Below, piece after piece: positions 1-9,110 of a DNA stretch of 64,000 bases. The notes beneath the pieces are model-generated. The model made no database searches and was not told where the DNA came from. It worked only from the letters and a program-made list of their open reading frames with translations. How positions within the stretch are numbered: position 1 is the first letter of the stretch; each line of letters opens with the position of its first letter. Made by a program: the position numbers and the translations under genes. This stretch comes from Bartonella elizabethae F9251 = ATCC 49927 (GTDB lineage Bacteria; Pseudomonadota; Alphaproteobacteria; Rhizobiales; Rhizobiaceae): NCBI RefSeq assembly GCF_000518165.1, contig NZ_JADB01000002.1, positions 62,001-126,000 on the forward strand. Direction: 5' to 3'.

Positions 1-463
1 TAACACTTTCAGCAACATCGATACGATCAGAACTCCCCGTCATATTACCACCAGGTTTGGTCAGCGAAGAAACGATTTTAGCTCCAATAGGATCAGAAAT
101 CGCTGCAAAAACGATAGGAATTGTTTTTGTTGCTGCAAGCATTGTTTGTGCTGAAGGTGTGGTAATCGCTACAATAACATCGGGTTTATCACCAACAAAT
201 TTACGTGCAATTTGCGTTGCTGTTGAAATATTGCCCTGTGCCGATAAAAAAGTCAGTTGAAAATTTTCACCTTGCTTATAGCCATTTTCTGCAAGAACAT
301 CTTCCACCCCTTTACGAACAGCATCCGCCGCAGGATGGATCATAATTTGTGTTAAAGCAACTTTAACGTGCTTAACTTGATCATCGGCTTTTGCAACAGT
401 ATTCATCATAAAAACAGCTGCGATGACAATCCCTAATATATTTATTCTCTTCAACATTAACAT
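1..463 (-). CDS. ABC transporter substrate-binding protein (PF04392 type), 5' part only
   Basis: The minus strand is open from an ATG at 463 to the left edge, so only about the first 154 residues are visible. They start with a signal peptide (MLMLKRINILGIVIAAVFMM) followed by the pattern VALTQIMIHPAADAVRKGV, then FLSAQGNISTATQIARKF and VAITTPSAQTMLAATKTIP. This is the amino half of the periplasmic substrate-binding proteins of the PF04392 (TrpX-like) family, which feed an ABC importer. The permease and ATPase genes would lie beyond the edge. An in-frame ATG at 457 is an alternative start. The substrate cannot be read from the sequence. Confidence 0.85.
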   Translation of the reverse strand, partial: MLMLKRINILGIVIAAVFMMNTVAKADDQVKHVKVALTQIMIHPAADAVRKGVEDVLAENGYKQGENFQLTFLSAQGNISTATQIARKFVGDKPDVIVAITTPSAQTMLAATKTIPIVFAAISDPIGAKIVSSLTKPGGNMTGSSDRIDVAESV

Positions 464-649
464 TATACTCCACCCCTCTCCATGCAAAAATTAAAAAAGG
501 AACAATTTATTACTGAAAAATCTTCTAAAATCAATCTTTATTTCATTTTATCGAAACATAGACAAAATAAATCAAACTGAGATGATATTTTTTTGTTGCA
601 ATTCATAAAAGGCTACGCCATACAAGCAAAGTATATATCGAATCGGTGA

Positions 650-724
650 GCGGGTGTAGCTCAGGGGTAGAGCACAACCTTGCCAAGGTTGGGGTCGTGG
701 GTTCGAATCCCATCGCCCGCTCCA
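650..724 (+). tRNA. tRNA-Gly(GCC)
   Basis: A full cloverleaf can be drawn: acceptor stem GCGGGTG with CGCCCGC (one T-G wobble), D-arm GCTC..GAGC, anticodon stem CAACC/GGTTG around loop TTGCCAA, T-arm GTGGG TTCGAAT CCCAT, discriminator T and an encoded CCA. The anticodon GCC reads GGC and GGT glycine codons. It stands alone, transcribed away from the ABC transporter gene. Confidence 0.97.
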
Positions 725-1336
725 TTTGAGTTTTGATTATTGGATTTTAATTTATTTATTGTTCCGTAGCGCCATAATCGTAGGTTGCTAGCAGATTTTA
801 TTTATATATTTTAACACTCAGATTTTATATCGATTCCTTTTTTCAAATCATTTTTAAAGGCTTCTCTAAAAAAGTTTCATAGATCTTTCGAAGTTTTTTT
901 AAGATTCGTAACTTCTTGTAAAGCATCTATCGGATTTTGCTTCTCGATCATCGAATAATCATTTTTAGCTCAGAAAAAATAGCCATTACTTATATGAAAG
1001 TGATTTAAGCAGCATTTCTTTAGGAAATCACTGTAATTTTCTAGGTCCCTCGTGTAAAATAAACTTGAGACAATTTCCATTGGTTTATGACGCTGTTTGG
1101 TAACAATACTTTGGCTTTTTCAGAAGTATTTTATCCAAAGGCATTTTTTCTAACAATATTTTTCACTGTCTCTTACCATCTCAAGGGTAATTTTTTTAAT
1201 ATTGGCAGCGGATTTTTTTTTGCAACCGTTTAGATTATAAAAGCTTATGCAAAAGAATTTAAGGTTGCTTTTGAGCTAAGGAATTTTTTACAACCCTCAA
1301 CATTAAAAGATCAATGAGAAATGGCAAGAAAAACAA
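725..1336. other. Gap without a recognisable gene
   Basis: About 610 AT-rich bases between tRNA-Gly and the acetyltransferase gene. All six frames are interrupted. A few minus-strand stretches around 1020-1150 look vaguely coding but are broken by stops, so this may be a decayed gene. I see no tRNA, terminator or repeat that I can defend. Confidence 0.4.
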
Positions 1337-2146
1337 ATGTTAAACAAAACAAAAATTAACTTATCATTAGAAAATAATTTTTGTTCAAAGGTCTGTTTTT
1401 TACCAAAATTATGTCCCCAAATGCAGGTTATTGATTTTTCAAATGGCGTATCTTCTGTTCATTCAACATTTTCTTCAGACACATTCAACATTATCTCTGC
1501 TAAAAATTTACAAGAAACGGTACCTGTAAGCCCAGCAAAGTCCATAATCGATTCTTTCAATGCACAGAAACTTCCTTTGGCTTGGTGGGTTGGACCTCAT
1601 TCATCTCATTACAACGTTGATGAAGTTCTCTTATCTATTGGTTTAAAGCATGTTGAAACAGAGATAGGAATGGTGGCTTTAGCGCAAGATATAGATTCAC
1701 ATATTGCGTCTCAGCCAGATAACTTCAAAACCAAGGAAGTTGAATCACTTCAAGATTTTAGAAATTACGGAAATGTTATGGCATCCGTCTTCGAGCCTTT
1801 TGATAAAGAGGCGGTCATATTTTATGAAACGATAGGAGGCTGTTATAAAAAAGATCCTAATGTAGATCTGTTCATTAGTTATATCAATAACAATCCTGTA
1901 GCCATATGCTTTTGTATGAAAGCGGATGGCATTGGTGGCGTATATGATATTGTTACCCATCCAGATTTTCAGAAAAAAGGTATTGGGACATTCATGACAA
2001 AAATTACCATTCAGCATTTAAAAAGAAAGAATTGTCATGTTATTGGGATGCAAGCATCTCATGAGGGAATGAGCATTTATAAAAAATTGGATTTTATAAA
2101 CTTTGGTGAATTTAAAGTTTATTCCAATAAACACATGGTTATTTAG
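1337..2146 (+). CDS. GNAT-family N-acetyltransferase
   Basis: 269 residues. The carboxy-terminal third carries the GNAT acetyl-CoA fold: VYDIVTHPDFQKKGIGTFMT, with the Q/R-x-x-G-x-G/A pyrophosphate-binding loop as QKKGIG at residues 212-217, followed by the helix and the closing MSIYKKLDFINFGEF element. The first 130 residues include a WWVGP segment and GLKHVETEIGMVAL, seen in larger GNAT proteins with an amino-terminal extension that helps bind substrate. Acetylation of a small molecule or protein amine is expected; the substrate is unknown. The ribosome binding site is weak. The gene stands alone between gaps with decayed sequence, so gain by transfer is possible. Confidence 0.8.
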   Translation: MLNKTKINLSLENNFCSKVCFLPKLCPQMQVIDFSNGVSSVHSTFSSDTFNIISAKNLQETVPVSPAKSIIDSFNAQKLPLAWWVGPHSSHYNVDEVLLSIGLKHVETEIGMVALAQDIDSHIASQPDNFKTKEVESLQDFRNYGNVMASVFEPFDKEAVIFYETIGGCYKKDPNVDLFISYINNNPVAICFCMKADGIGGVYDIVTHPDFQKKGIGTFMTKITIQHLKRKNCHVIGMQASHEGMSIYKKLDFINFGEFKVYSNKHMVI

Positions 2147-2548
2147 CGACGGACTCTTTTTTCTCATCAATGAAGAGTATCTATTATTTTCAGCAGAACT
2201 CAAATATAACCCACCAATCAATACAACAGTGAATATGATAGGATCAACGATCTTTAATATCGTCTTGTAAAAAGTCTTTCCCTCTACCTTTTTTGCCATC
2301 AACTCTTGAGTTATAGGAGTCTCTCGCTTTCTTTTTTACATTTAAAATTGCTTTTTACAAGGCGATATATTAATCGTAAAAACATATATAAAAGCAACAA
2401 ATTATAACTTTTTTCTCTCTCATTTTTCTTAAATACAAAACAACTGTTAAGCTATAATGTCTTAACAGTTATCCGTGATCAATCCCAAATGGCATATAAT
2501 GACGAAACAAATTCATAGAGTGGAGATTTTTCACCTTCAATTGTTGTA
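2147..2548. other. Gap without a confident gene
   Basis: About 400 bases between the convergent acetyltransferase and thiD genes. A minus-strand reading frame starting with ATG at 2299 predicts a lysine-rich amino end and one membrane-spanning segment, but its tail runs antisense into the acetyltransferase gene and no family is recognised, so it is not called as a gene. Confidence 0.4.
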
Positions 2549-3403
2549 TCAATTTTTCCACAATGCATAAAAATGGTGAAGTGGACCTCGTCCTTTCCCA
2601 ACTTGCAAAGCATTTGAGGCAGATAACGCTCCATGTAAATAATCTTTTGCTTGTTTAACAGCACAATCCAAAGGTTGTGTAGGTAATAAAGCTGCGATGG
2701 CAGCAGAAATGGTACACCCTGTCCCATGATCATGTGTGGTTGAAAGACGAGAAGCTTCAAGCATAACCAAATTTTCACGATCACAATAAAGATCTGGACT
2801 AGAACAATCGTAATTTTCTGTACTATTTTTGGTAAGCGTATTCAAATGTCCGCCTTTTAACAAAACGGCATGACATCCTAGCGCCAAAAGTCGTGGAGCA
2901 TATTGATACATAGCCTCTAAAGACCATTGTACATCACATCCCAATAACAGTGCAGCTTCAGGCAAATTTGGCGTGATCAAAGTTGACATCGGCACAAGAA
3001 CATCACGCATAATTTCAATGGCATCAGACTTTAAAAGAACATCACCACTTTTTGCCACCATAACCGGATCAAAAACAATGAAACGCGCTTTATGATAAGC
3101 AAGACGTTCTGCAATAGCCTGTGCAATTTGAGCATTTGCAACCATACCAATTTTAACGGCATCAACGTGGATATCCTCAAAAACAGAATCAATTTGATCA
3201 GCAACAAAAGAAGCCTCTAATGCCTGAAAAGCACGCACGCCCTGAGTATTTTGTGCAACAACAGCTGTAACCACACTCATACCATAAGTTTTCATAGCTG
3301 AAAAAACCTTCAAATCCGCCTGCATTCCAGCACCACCAGAAGGATCTGTTCCCGCAATAGATAAAATCCGTGGAATAAAAAGTTTATCTTTTTGTAATTC
3401 CAT
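2549..3403 (-). CDS. thiD: Hydroxymethylpyrimidine/phosphomethylpyrimidine kinase
   Basis: 284 residues, the usual length for ThiD. It phosphorylates hydroxymethylpyrimidine and then its monophosphate with ATP, giving the pyrimidine half of thiamine diphosphate in the cytosol. Seen in the sequence: SIAGTDPSGGAGMQADLKVF near the amino end (ribokinase-fold substrate site), DPVMVAKSGDVLL in the middle, and the HDHGTGCTISAAIAALL segment with the anion hole and catalytic Asp region. The start is the ATG at 3403 behind GAGG; a TTG one codon upstream is less likely. No other thiamine gene is adjacent, so a salvage role is plausible. Confidence 0.95.
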   Translation of the reverse strand: MELQKDKLFIPRILSIAGTDPSGGAGMQADLKVFSAMKTYGMSVVTAVVAQNTQGVRAFQALEASFVADQIDSVFEDIHVDAVKIGMVANAQIAQAIAERLAYHKARFIVFDPVMVAKSGDVLLKSDAIEIMRDVLVPMSTLITPNLPEAALLLGCDVQWSLEAMYQYAPRLLALGCHAVLLKGGHLNTLTKNSTENYDCSSPDLYCDRENLVMLEASRLSTTHDHGTGCTISAAIAALLPTQPLDCAVKQAKDYLHGALSASNALQVGKGRGPLHHFYALWKN

Positions 3404-3532
3404 CAACCTCTTTCCTTCTGTTTTTAAATATCAGAAAATAAATGACCGAAAAAATAGATGCTTGAAAAAACATAAAGAAGATGTTTTCTCATGCGAATTA
3501 TATTATATACGAAGTCTTCTTATAGATATAAA

Positions 3533-4339
3533 ATGGAAAATATAGTGCTTATCCTTCGTTCTATTCTTTTTACATTCGCTTTTTATACCACAACTTTCAT
3601 ACAAATGATTCTTTACGCTCCCGTTTATTTTCTCATGCCCCGAAAAAAGGCATGGATTGTTCCTAAAACATGGGCGCGCGTTACACTCTTTTTGCAAAAA
3701 TACATCGCAGGCACACGTTATGAAATTGAAGGATTAGAAAATCTTCCCCAAGGACCCTATATCATTGCTCCAAAGCATCAATCTGCATGGGAAACTTTTA
3801 GCCTTGTTCCCTATTTTGATGACCCCACTCTCATTTTAAAACGTGAATTGATGTGGATTCCTTTGTTTGGCTGGTATATGGCGAAAACACAAATTATCCC
3901 CATTAACCGCACAACGCCCATCAAAGCCTTAAAAACCGTTATACAAAAAGCAAAAGAGAAAGTAAAACAAGGACGCCAAATCCTCATTTTTCCTGAAGGG
4001 ACACGCCGACAACCTGGTCAAGAACCAGATTATAAGTCAGGAATTGTCGCACTCTATAATGAATTAGAACTTCAAGTTGTCCCTATTGCGCACAATGCGG
4101 GTTTATATTGGCCACGAGGTAATTTCCGCCGCTATCCCGGAACAATTCGTGTTCGTATTCTTCCTCCAATAGAAGCTGGTTTAAGCAAACGTGATTTTCT
4201 AAATCAACTGATTCAAAAAACTGAAGAAGCATGTGATGAACTGCTTCTGTTAGCCGCTCAAGATCCTACCCCTCCTCCTATGCCACCATCTGCTGTTCAG
4301 AAGCTTCAAAAACTGAAGCATCATGAAACACAATCTTGA
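3533..4339 (+). CDS. plsC: 1-acyl-sn-glycerol-3-phosphate acyltransferase
   Basis: Makes phosphatidic acid by transferring a fatty acyl group to lysophosphatidic acid at the inner membrane. The 268-residue protein opens with a hydrophobic segment (IVLILRSILFTFAFYTTTFI). The acyltransferase motif appears as KHQSAWET, an H-x4-D/E variant with Glu in the acidic place; FPEGTRRQPG is the glycerophosphate-binding EGTR block; VVPIAHNAG follows. An ATG at 3491 would add 14 residues; 3533 is preferred because it puts the membrane segment at the amino end, but neither start has a strong ribosome binding site. It is divergent from thiD, with about 130 bases between the two starts. Confidence 0.92.
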   Translation: MENIVLILRSILFTFAFYTTTFIQMILYAPVYFLMPRKKAWIVPKTWARVTLFLQKYIAGTRYEIEGLENLPQGPYIIAPKHQSAWETFSLVPYFDDPTLILKRELMWIPLFGWYMAKTQIIPINRTTPIKALKTVIQKAKEKVKQGRQILIFPEGTRRQPGQEPDYKSGIVALYNELELQVVPIAHNAGLYWPRGNFRRYPGTIRVRILPPIEAGLSKRDFLNQLIQKTEEACDELLLLAAQDPTPPPMPPSAVQKLQKLKHHETQS

Positions 4340-4948
4340 TTGATAAAAAACATCACTTTGTGTGTTAAATGCAGCATATGAAACAAAAATATAAGGGAGA
4401 TATTTCAAACTTTCTCACACAAAATTATAAAACACACATCATCAAAAATGATCAATGTATGAATTTTTTGAGAAAGCATTCTTCCTCTCCTTCAAATCGT
4501 TTAAATAACACACAGGGTATTGATTTATAAATATAATTTACCCTTATTCAACGTGGAATAGATTTGGAATGAGAAAGTCGTATGATACTCAAAAGCCTCA
4601 TTCAATATGTAAAACAGTGAATGATCATCACAAATCAATGTTTATATAATAGAATAGCAGGCAAAATGTATGATTATACGAGCTTGTTCCTTCCAAAAAA
4701 AAACATCAATCCCCTCAAGAACCTGAAATCTTTTACAATCTTCATTATTTAAAAAGTATTTCTTGAGAGACTTAACTCATCAAATCAAATTTAAGGGGAA
4801 AATAAAAATGAATGTTGGTTTTTATCCATGAGACATAACTCAATACAATAATTAACCATCTGTTTTTTCTAATCCTAGACTTAAAAGCTTTGTATGCTAC
4901 ATTAAAACAATTCTAAATAATGAATAAGAAGGAACTGAATTTAAACTC
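4340..4948. other. Gap with only short open frames
   Basis: About 610 AT-rich bases. A 50-codon frame begins at 4378 (MKQKYKGDISNF...), with no recognised family. At 4808 a seven-codon ORF, MNVGFYP, follows the good ribosome binding site AAGGGGAAAATAAAA; a similar peptide start occurs at 6338 on the other side of the carboxypeptidase gene. No terminator or RNA gene recognised. Confidence 0.4.
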
Positions 4949-6040
4949 ATGCAACGTCTCTTCTATAATTTATTTTTTTCTTTCATTTTGAGTTTGTCGA
5001 GCACTTTTGCTTTAGCACAGCCTTTTATTTCTGTTGATGTTACAACGGGACACATCTTAAAACATAATCAAGCTTTTGAGCGTTGGTATCCAGCTTCCTT
5101 AACAAAATTAATGACCGCGTATGTTATTTTTCGTGCCATGAGCCGAGGGGAAATTTCACCCAATAAACCTATCACCATCAGCGAATCTGCTGCAAAAGCT
5201 CCCGCGTATCGTTCAGGCTATAAAGCTGGTTCTGTTCTCACACTTGATACAGCCTTAAGTATCACCATGGTTAAATCAACCAATGATTTGGCCATTGCCA
5301 TGAGTGAGGCCGTTGCTGGTTCACAGAAAGCTTTTGTACGCAAAATGAATAGCGAAGCTAAACGTTTAGGCATGTTTGGCACTCATTTTGCAAACGCAAG
5401 TGGTTTACCAGATCCTCAAAACTATTCCACCGCACGTGATATTGCTCTTTTAGCTGTCCAAATACGTCGGGAATTTCCACAATATGCTCATTATTTTTCT
5501 ATTCCAGCCATTGATTTTGGTAATAACCGAAAAATCCAGCATAACTCCAACAACCTCATTGGTCGTTTTTATGGAATAGACGGTATGAAAACAGGCTTTA
5601 TTTGTGCCTCTGGTTTTAATCTTGTTGCCTCAGCCACCCGCAATAAACGTACAATTATTGCTGTCATTCTAGGGGCAAACAACATAAGTGAAAGGGAAGA
5701 AAAAGCGGCACAACTTCTTGAAATAGGTTTTTTGCATCAAGGAGTCCCCCAACTAACACTTACAACATTAAAACCTTATGGGAGCAACATAACGCAAGCC
5801 AACAATATGAGCCAACAAACATGCACGCCTGAAGCCATAAAAATGCATGCCAATTCATATGATGAACAAGGAAATATTATTCTCACCTCACCATTTATCA
5901 CAGCTCCACCTTCTTTTTCTCATCCTTTAGTAGTCCATCTCATTCGTAGTCCACAGACGCCTAAAATAACAGTAAAACCACTAAAAAAACCCCTTAGTCC
6001 GTATAAAAGACGCGCAAACTATTCTATAAAAAAGCCGTAA
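4949..6040 (+). CDS. D-alanyl-D-alanine carboxypeptidase (penicillin-binding protein, S11 family)
   Basis: 363 residues with a signal peptide ending near ALAQP (residue 25). The three active-site elements of S11 D,D-peptidases are present: S-L-T-K with Ser50 and Lys53, S-T-N at 110-112, and K-T-G at 214-216. It should trim the terminal D-Ala from peptidoglycan stem peptides in the periplasm. The carboxy-terminal 100 residues are rich in Pro, Thr and Lys (for example VKPLKKPLSPYKRRANYSIKKP shortened) and basic, perhaps for envelope association rather than catalysis. It resembles rhizobial DacF/DacC proteins; I do not assign one symbol. Confidence 0.92.
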   Translation: MQRLFYNLFFSFILSLSSTFALAQPFISVDVTTGHILKHNQAFERWYPASLTKLMTAYVIFRAMSRGEISPNKPITISESAAKAPAYRSGYKAGSVLTLDTALSITMVKSTNDLAIAMSEAVAGSQKAFVRKMNSEAKRLGMFGTHFANASGLPDPQNYSTARDIALLAVQIRREFPQYAHYFSIPAIDFGNNRKIQHNSNNLIGRFYGIDGMKTGFICASGFNLVASATRNKRTIIAVILGANNISEREEKAAQLLEIGFLHQGVPQLTLTTLKPYGSNITQANNMSQQTCTPEAIKMHANSYDEQGNIILTSPFITAPPSFSHPLVVHLIRSPQTPKITVKPLKKPLSPYKRRANYSIKKP

Positions 6041-6437
6041 GCTACAATTCATAATTTATGATTAATTATTTTGCCCCGTATGTCAGAACCACAAATACCG
6101 TATAACCGCCAATACCGTAAAATTCTCTTATTTCAAATCCATCGCTGTTGAATCAATTAAAATCCCTCTCTTTCACATCACAAAATGGATGAGCATAATA
6201 GATAAAATAATCAAAGTAAGGAATTAAAACTCTTCCTATAAGACCTTTCAAATTCCAAAAATTATTATAACACGAGCACTGAAAAAGTGCATGATTGCAT
6301 CCGCATTTACCTTTATAAACTTAAAAGGAGTGATAAAATGGATTTCGTAGGCAATTATCCATCACATATCCCTCACACCTCATTATGAATGGGGTTGACG
6401 TCGCAAGATATGTTTCTTTAAAACAGAACCACGGTTG
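6041..6437. other. Gap before the CobW-type gene, with one short ORF
   Basis: About 400 bases between the carboxypeptidase and the CobW-type GTPase. A small GCACT/AGTGC hairpin lies around 6275-6292. The only other structure seen is the 16-codon ORF at 6338-6388, listed separately. No recognisable terminator. Confidence 0.4.
6338..6388 (+). CDS. Candidate 16-residue ORF upstream of the CobW-type GTPase
   Basis: ATG at 6338 follows AAAAGGAGTGATAAA, one of the better ribosome binding sites in this part of the window, and encodes MDFVGNYPSHIPHTSL before TGA at 6386. It ends 49 bases before the CobW-type gene, where an upstream leader peptide would lie. The start resembles the seven-residue ORF at 4808 (MNVGFYP), as does the DNA just before each ATG. 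Translation is not shown by the sequence alone. It may be a leader peptide, a repeat relic, or chance. Confidence 0.3.
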   Translation: MDFVGNYPSHIPHTSL

Positions 6438-7508
6438 ATGATTAAAATGAAAATGAAGCGCATTCCTCTCACGCTTATCACTGGTTTTTTAGGCTCTGGC
6501 AAAACAACTTTGCTCAACCGTATGTTACAAAACTCTCTCTTAACGGAATGTGCTGTTATCATTAATGAATTTGGCGAAATCAGTATTGACCATCTTCTTG
6601 TTGAAAAGGCGACAGAAGGAATTATTGAACTTGCCAATGGCTGTTTATGCTGCAATTTACGCAGTGATCTCATTGATACATTAGTGGATTTAATCAATCG
6701 CGTCGAGACAGGACAGATCAAACAACTCAATCACATTATTATTGAAACAACAGGGATAGCTGATCCTGCCCCTATTTTACAAGTACTGTTAAGCCACCCA
6801 CTGTTTATTCAAACACTGTCCATAAATGCTGTTGTTGCAACATTTGATACATTAAGCACACTTTCCATATGCGAGCGCTATCCTGAAATATATAAACAAT
6901 TAATCCTTGCTGATAAAATTATTCTCACCAAAACAGATCTCACAGCCCCACAATCCCTTTCAAATACGCTCCTTAACACACTCAAAAGAATGAATCCCAC
7001 AGCACAAATCATTGATGTCCATTCTGAAGATTTCTGTTCAAATCTATTAATAAATCACACATTATGGAATGAAACAGGAGAAAATACACACCTTAAGCAA
7101 AATCTTACCACCGCTCCACACGATCATGCTCCCCATAAAACCATTCGTACCTTTTCATTAGATTGTGAAGATCTTGTTGATTATGCCACAATTGAAGCTT
7201 TTTTAGATCTCCTACAAGACCATTATGGTACAAAATTACTCCGTATTAAAGCAATAATCGCATTGCGTGATGATCCTTATCGCCCCCTTGTATTACATGG
7301 TGTACAAACATTTTTTCATCCCCCCATAAGACTGCCAGCATGGCCAAAAGGAATAAAACAAACACGTTTTGTCATTATTGCCGATGGTGTTGAAAAAGAA
7401 GCAATACAAAAACTTCTCAATGCTTTTTTTAATAAACCAGCCATAGATACTGCAGACAAAACAGCTCTCTTGGAAAACCCTCTCATCATTCCAGGAATAA
7501 AGTTTTAA
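6438..7508 (+). CDS. CobW/ZNG-type metal GTPase
   Basis: 356 residues of the G3E GTPase family, which insert or deliver metals such as zinc or cobalt. Visible are the P-loop GFLGSGKTTLL (residues 16-26), the metal-binding CxCC-type motif in NGCLCCNLRSDL, the IIIETTGIADPAPI Walker B region, TKTDL as the nucleotide-specificity motif, and a carboxy-terminal CobW_C domain beginning near IRTFSLDCEDL. A short histidine-containing segment (HDHAPHKT) lies just before that domain, common in these chaperones. No cobalamin genes are nearby, so a zinc-handling role is more likely than cobalamin synthesis. ATGs at 6447 and 6453 are alternative starts. Confidence 0.88.
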   Translation: MIKMKMKRIPLTLITGFLGSGKTTLLNRMLQNSLLTECAVIINEFGEISIDHLLVEKATEGIIELANGCLCCNLRSDLIDTLVDLINRVETGQIKQLNHIIIETTGIADPAPILQVLLSHPLFIQTLSINAVVATFDTLSTLSICERYPEIYKQLILADKIILTKTDLTAPQSLSNTLLNTLKRMNPTAQIIDVHSEDFCSNLLINHTLWNETGENTHLKQNLTTAPHDHAPHKTIRTFSLDCEDLVDYATIEAFLDLLQDHYGTKLLRIKAIIALRDDPYRPLVLHGVQTFFHPPIRLPAWPKGIKQTRFVIIADGVEKEAIQKLLNAFFNKPAIDTADKTALLENPLIIPGIKF

Positions 7509-8322
7509 TTCTCCTTTACAACGTTAAATCCATTGAGCTATAGCCTCTTTGCGCTTTTAAAAACAAAACAGCTCCACCATAGATTTTGCCAGCCCCCAAT
7601 GTTTTGTAGCTCTCGGCACATGAGACGATTCATGAGAGGCATTTTTATTGTACAATTTTATCCATGCAGCGCTTTGCGCTTGGAATGTGCAAGCGAATAA
7701 TTTTGATTGATTTATCATAAACAGATTTTTAGATAAAAAATCTCATGATATTCAAGCTCTTATTAAAACAGAAAATTATAAATCAAATTGTTATTGTAAA
7801 ATTTTTTAATATTTATCAATCTGTAAACAAGTTGTTTTCTCTCGACGTACACTTTATCTGCAAATCACTTCATGTGATTCATTTCAAAAACTCCATTGGA
7901 TACATTCTTGGTTTTAAATACTCTACTTAACTCTATATTTCCCGAGCTGATTGAAACAAACCCCTCTTAAGTTTAAGCAAAAAAACTAAAATCAACAGAG
8001 CTGATAACGTATTTTTAGATGTATCTTATAGACCAGTACGATAAGATAATACTTTACAGGATAAAAGAGAGAAACATTTTATGTTAATTCACTCTCCACG
8101 AGAAAATCAAAATTGCCATCCATACTAGTCTGCAAACAACTCAAATTCTCTGGGCAAGTTGCTCTTAGTCCTCCTACTTCGATTTACTAACATAAAACTT
8201 TATAAACAAACTCAGCGTTTAAAATAGATAACTCCCTTAAACACCTCATGCATAAAGTTTTGTATGTCCTGTATCGCCATCGTCAGCGATAGTATTTTAA
8301 GTATAGCGGAATAAAATAACGC
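7509..8322. other. Gap without a recognisable gene
   Basis: About 810 bases between the convergent CobW-type and L,D-transpeptidase genes. A 61-codon plus-strand frame (7745-7930) has no ribosome binding site and a composition expected by chance in AT-rich DNA. A weak TATCGC/GCGATA hairpin near 8273-8292 is followed by a few Ts. Nothing else recognised. Confidence 0.4.
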
Positions 8323-9072
8323 TCACTTCATGAGGGAAACTGAAGTTTTATCAACATCGTGATTAAAAACGTAACGTTTTCCATACACTTCAACGATTGG
8401 TGGTTGACGATTTTCTTCAAAAAAATCATAACCTTTCTTAAGCATCACCCAGAATGGATAATGAGGATCATTGCTATGACGTAACATATTATCCTTGGTC
8501 ATGCGGAAAGGAAAAGCCTGCAACTGAAATGCTCTTTGTCCTCCTTTAAAAGCGTCTCGCGCAAACGCATAAATTTGCGCCATATTCTTATCACTCATAG
8601 AATAACAACCGGCAGAAAAGCAAGAACCATGCACCATAAGATTGCTTCCTGTCCGACCATTTTCCTGATCATAAAGGTTAGGAAATCCTATATTAAAAGA
8701 AAGATAATATTTTGAATAAGGATTCATTTGGTTTGCAGTAATCGTATAAAAACCTTCCGGTGTCTGAAGATCTCCTTCTTTATATTTAGGTCCAAGCTTA
8801 CCAGACCATTTGCAAATACCATAACGAGCAACCAAGATAAAAGGACCTGAACGAGATTGCTTCCAAACTTCAGCAAGATTTTCTTCCTTGAAAAAGCGCA
8901 TTACAATTGGTGCATAAGGATCAATATCGTACAAAGCCATTCTATTCTGGATTTCTTGCGGAAGAGGCTGCTCAACTTTAGCACGAATAGAAGCTGGTAA
9001 TCTTCCTTCACAGGCCGTCAATATTCCCATTACAAACAACACACACACAGTCAGGAATTTGTTAAACGTCAT
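8323..9072 (-). CDS. L,D-transpeptidase family lipoprotein (YkuD fold, YafK-like)
   Basis: 249 residues. The amino end is a lipoprotein signal with lipobox LTAC (Cys21). The YkuD catalytic motif is HGSCFSAGCYSM: His148 and Cys156 form the active site that cuts and rejoins peptidoglycan peptides, or removes bound lipoprotein as in the YafK subgroup. The local sequence around LVARYGICKWSGKLGPKYKEG and TPEGFYTI is typical of YafK-like proteins. The start at 9072 is backed by GGAG eight bases upstream. It follows accA by about 40 bases and could share its transcript. Confidence 0.88.
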   Translation of the reverse strand: MTFNKFLTVCVLFVMGILTACEGRLPASIRAKVEQPLPQEIQNRMALYDIDPYAPIVMRFFKEENLAEVWKQSRSGPFILVARYGICKWSGKLGPKYKEGDLQTPEGFYTITANQMNPYSKYYLSFNIGFPNLYDQENGRTGSNLMVHGSCFSAGCYSMSDKNMAQIYAFARDAFKGGQRAFQLQAFPFRMTKDNMLRHSNDPHYPFWVMLKKGYDFFEENRQPPIVEVYGKRYVFNHDVDKTSVSLMK

Positions 9073-9110
9073 CGAAAAAACTCCAATCCAACACCCCTCA
9101 TAAAAACGAC

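Noticed and set aside
2018-2299. 93-residue minus-strand ORF with one membrane span
   Set aside because: The last 43 codons are antisense to the acetyltransferase gene, there is no family match, and the ribosome binding site is weak. It could be a gene relic, but the evidence is too thin.
7745-7930. 61-residue plus-strand ORF
   Set aside because: No ribosome binding site, composition expected from AT-rich DNA, no recognisable motif.
8273-8292. Small hairpin TATCGC/GCGATA with a following T-rich stretch
   Set aside because: A six-base stem is weak, and it lies on the wrong side to end a nearby plus-strand gene convincingly.
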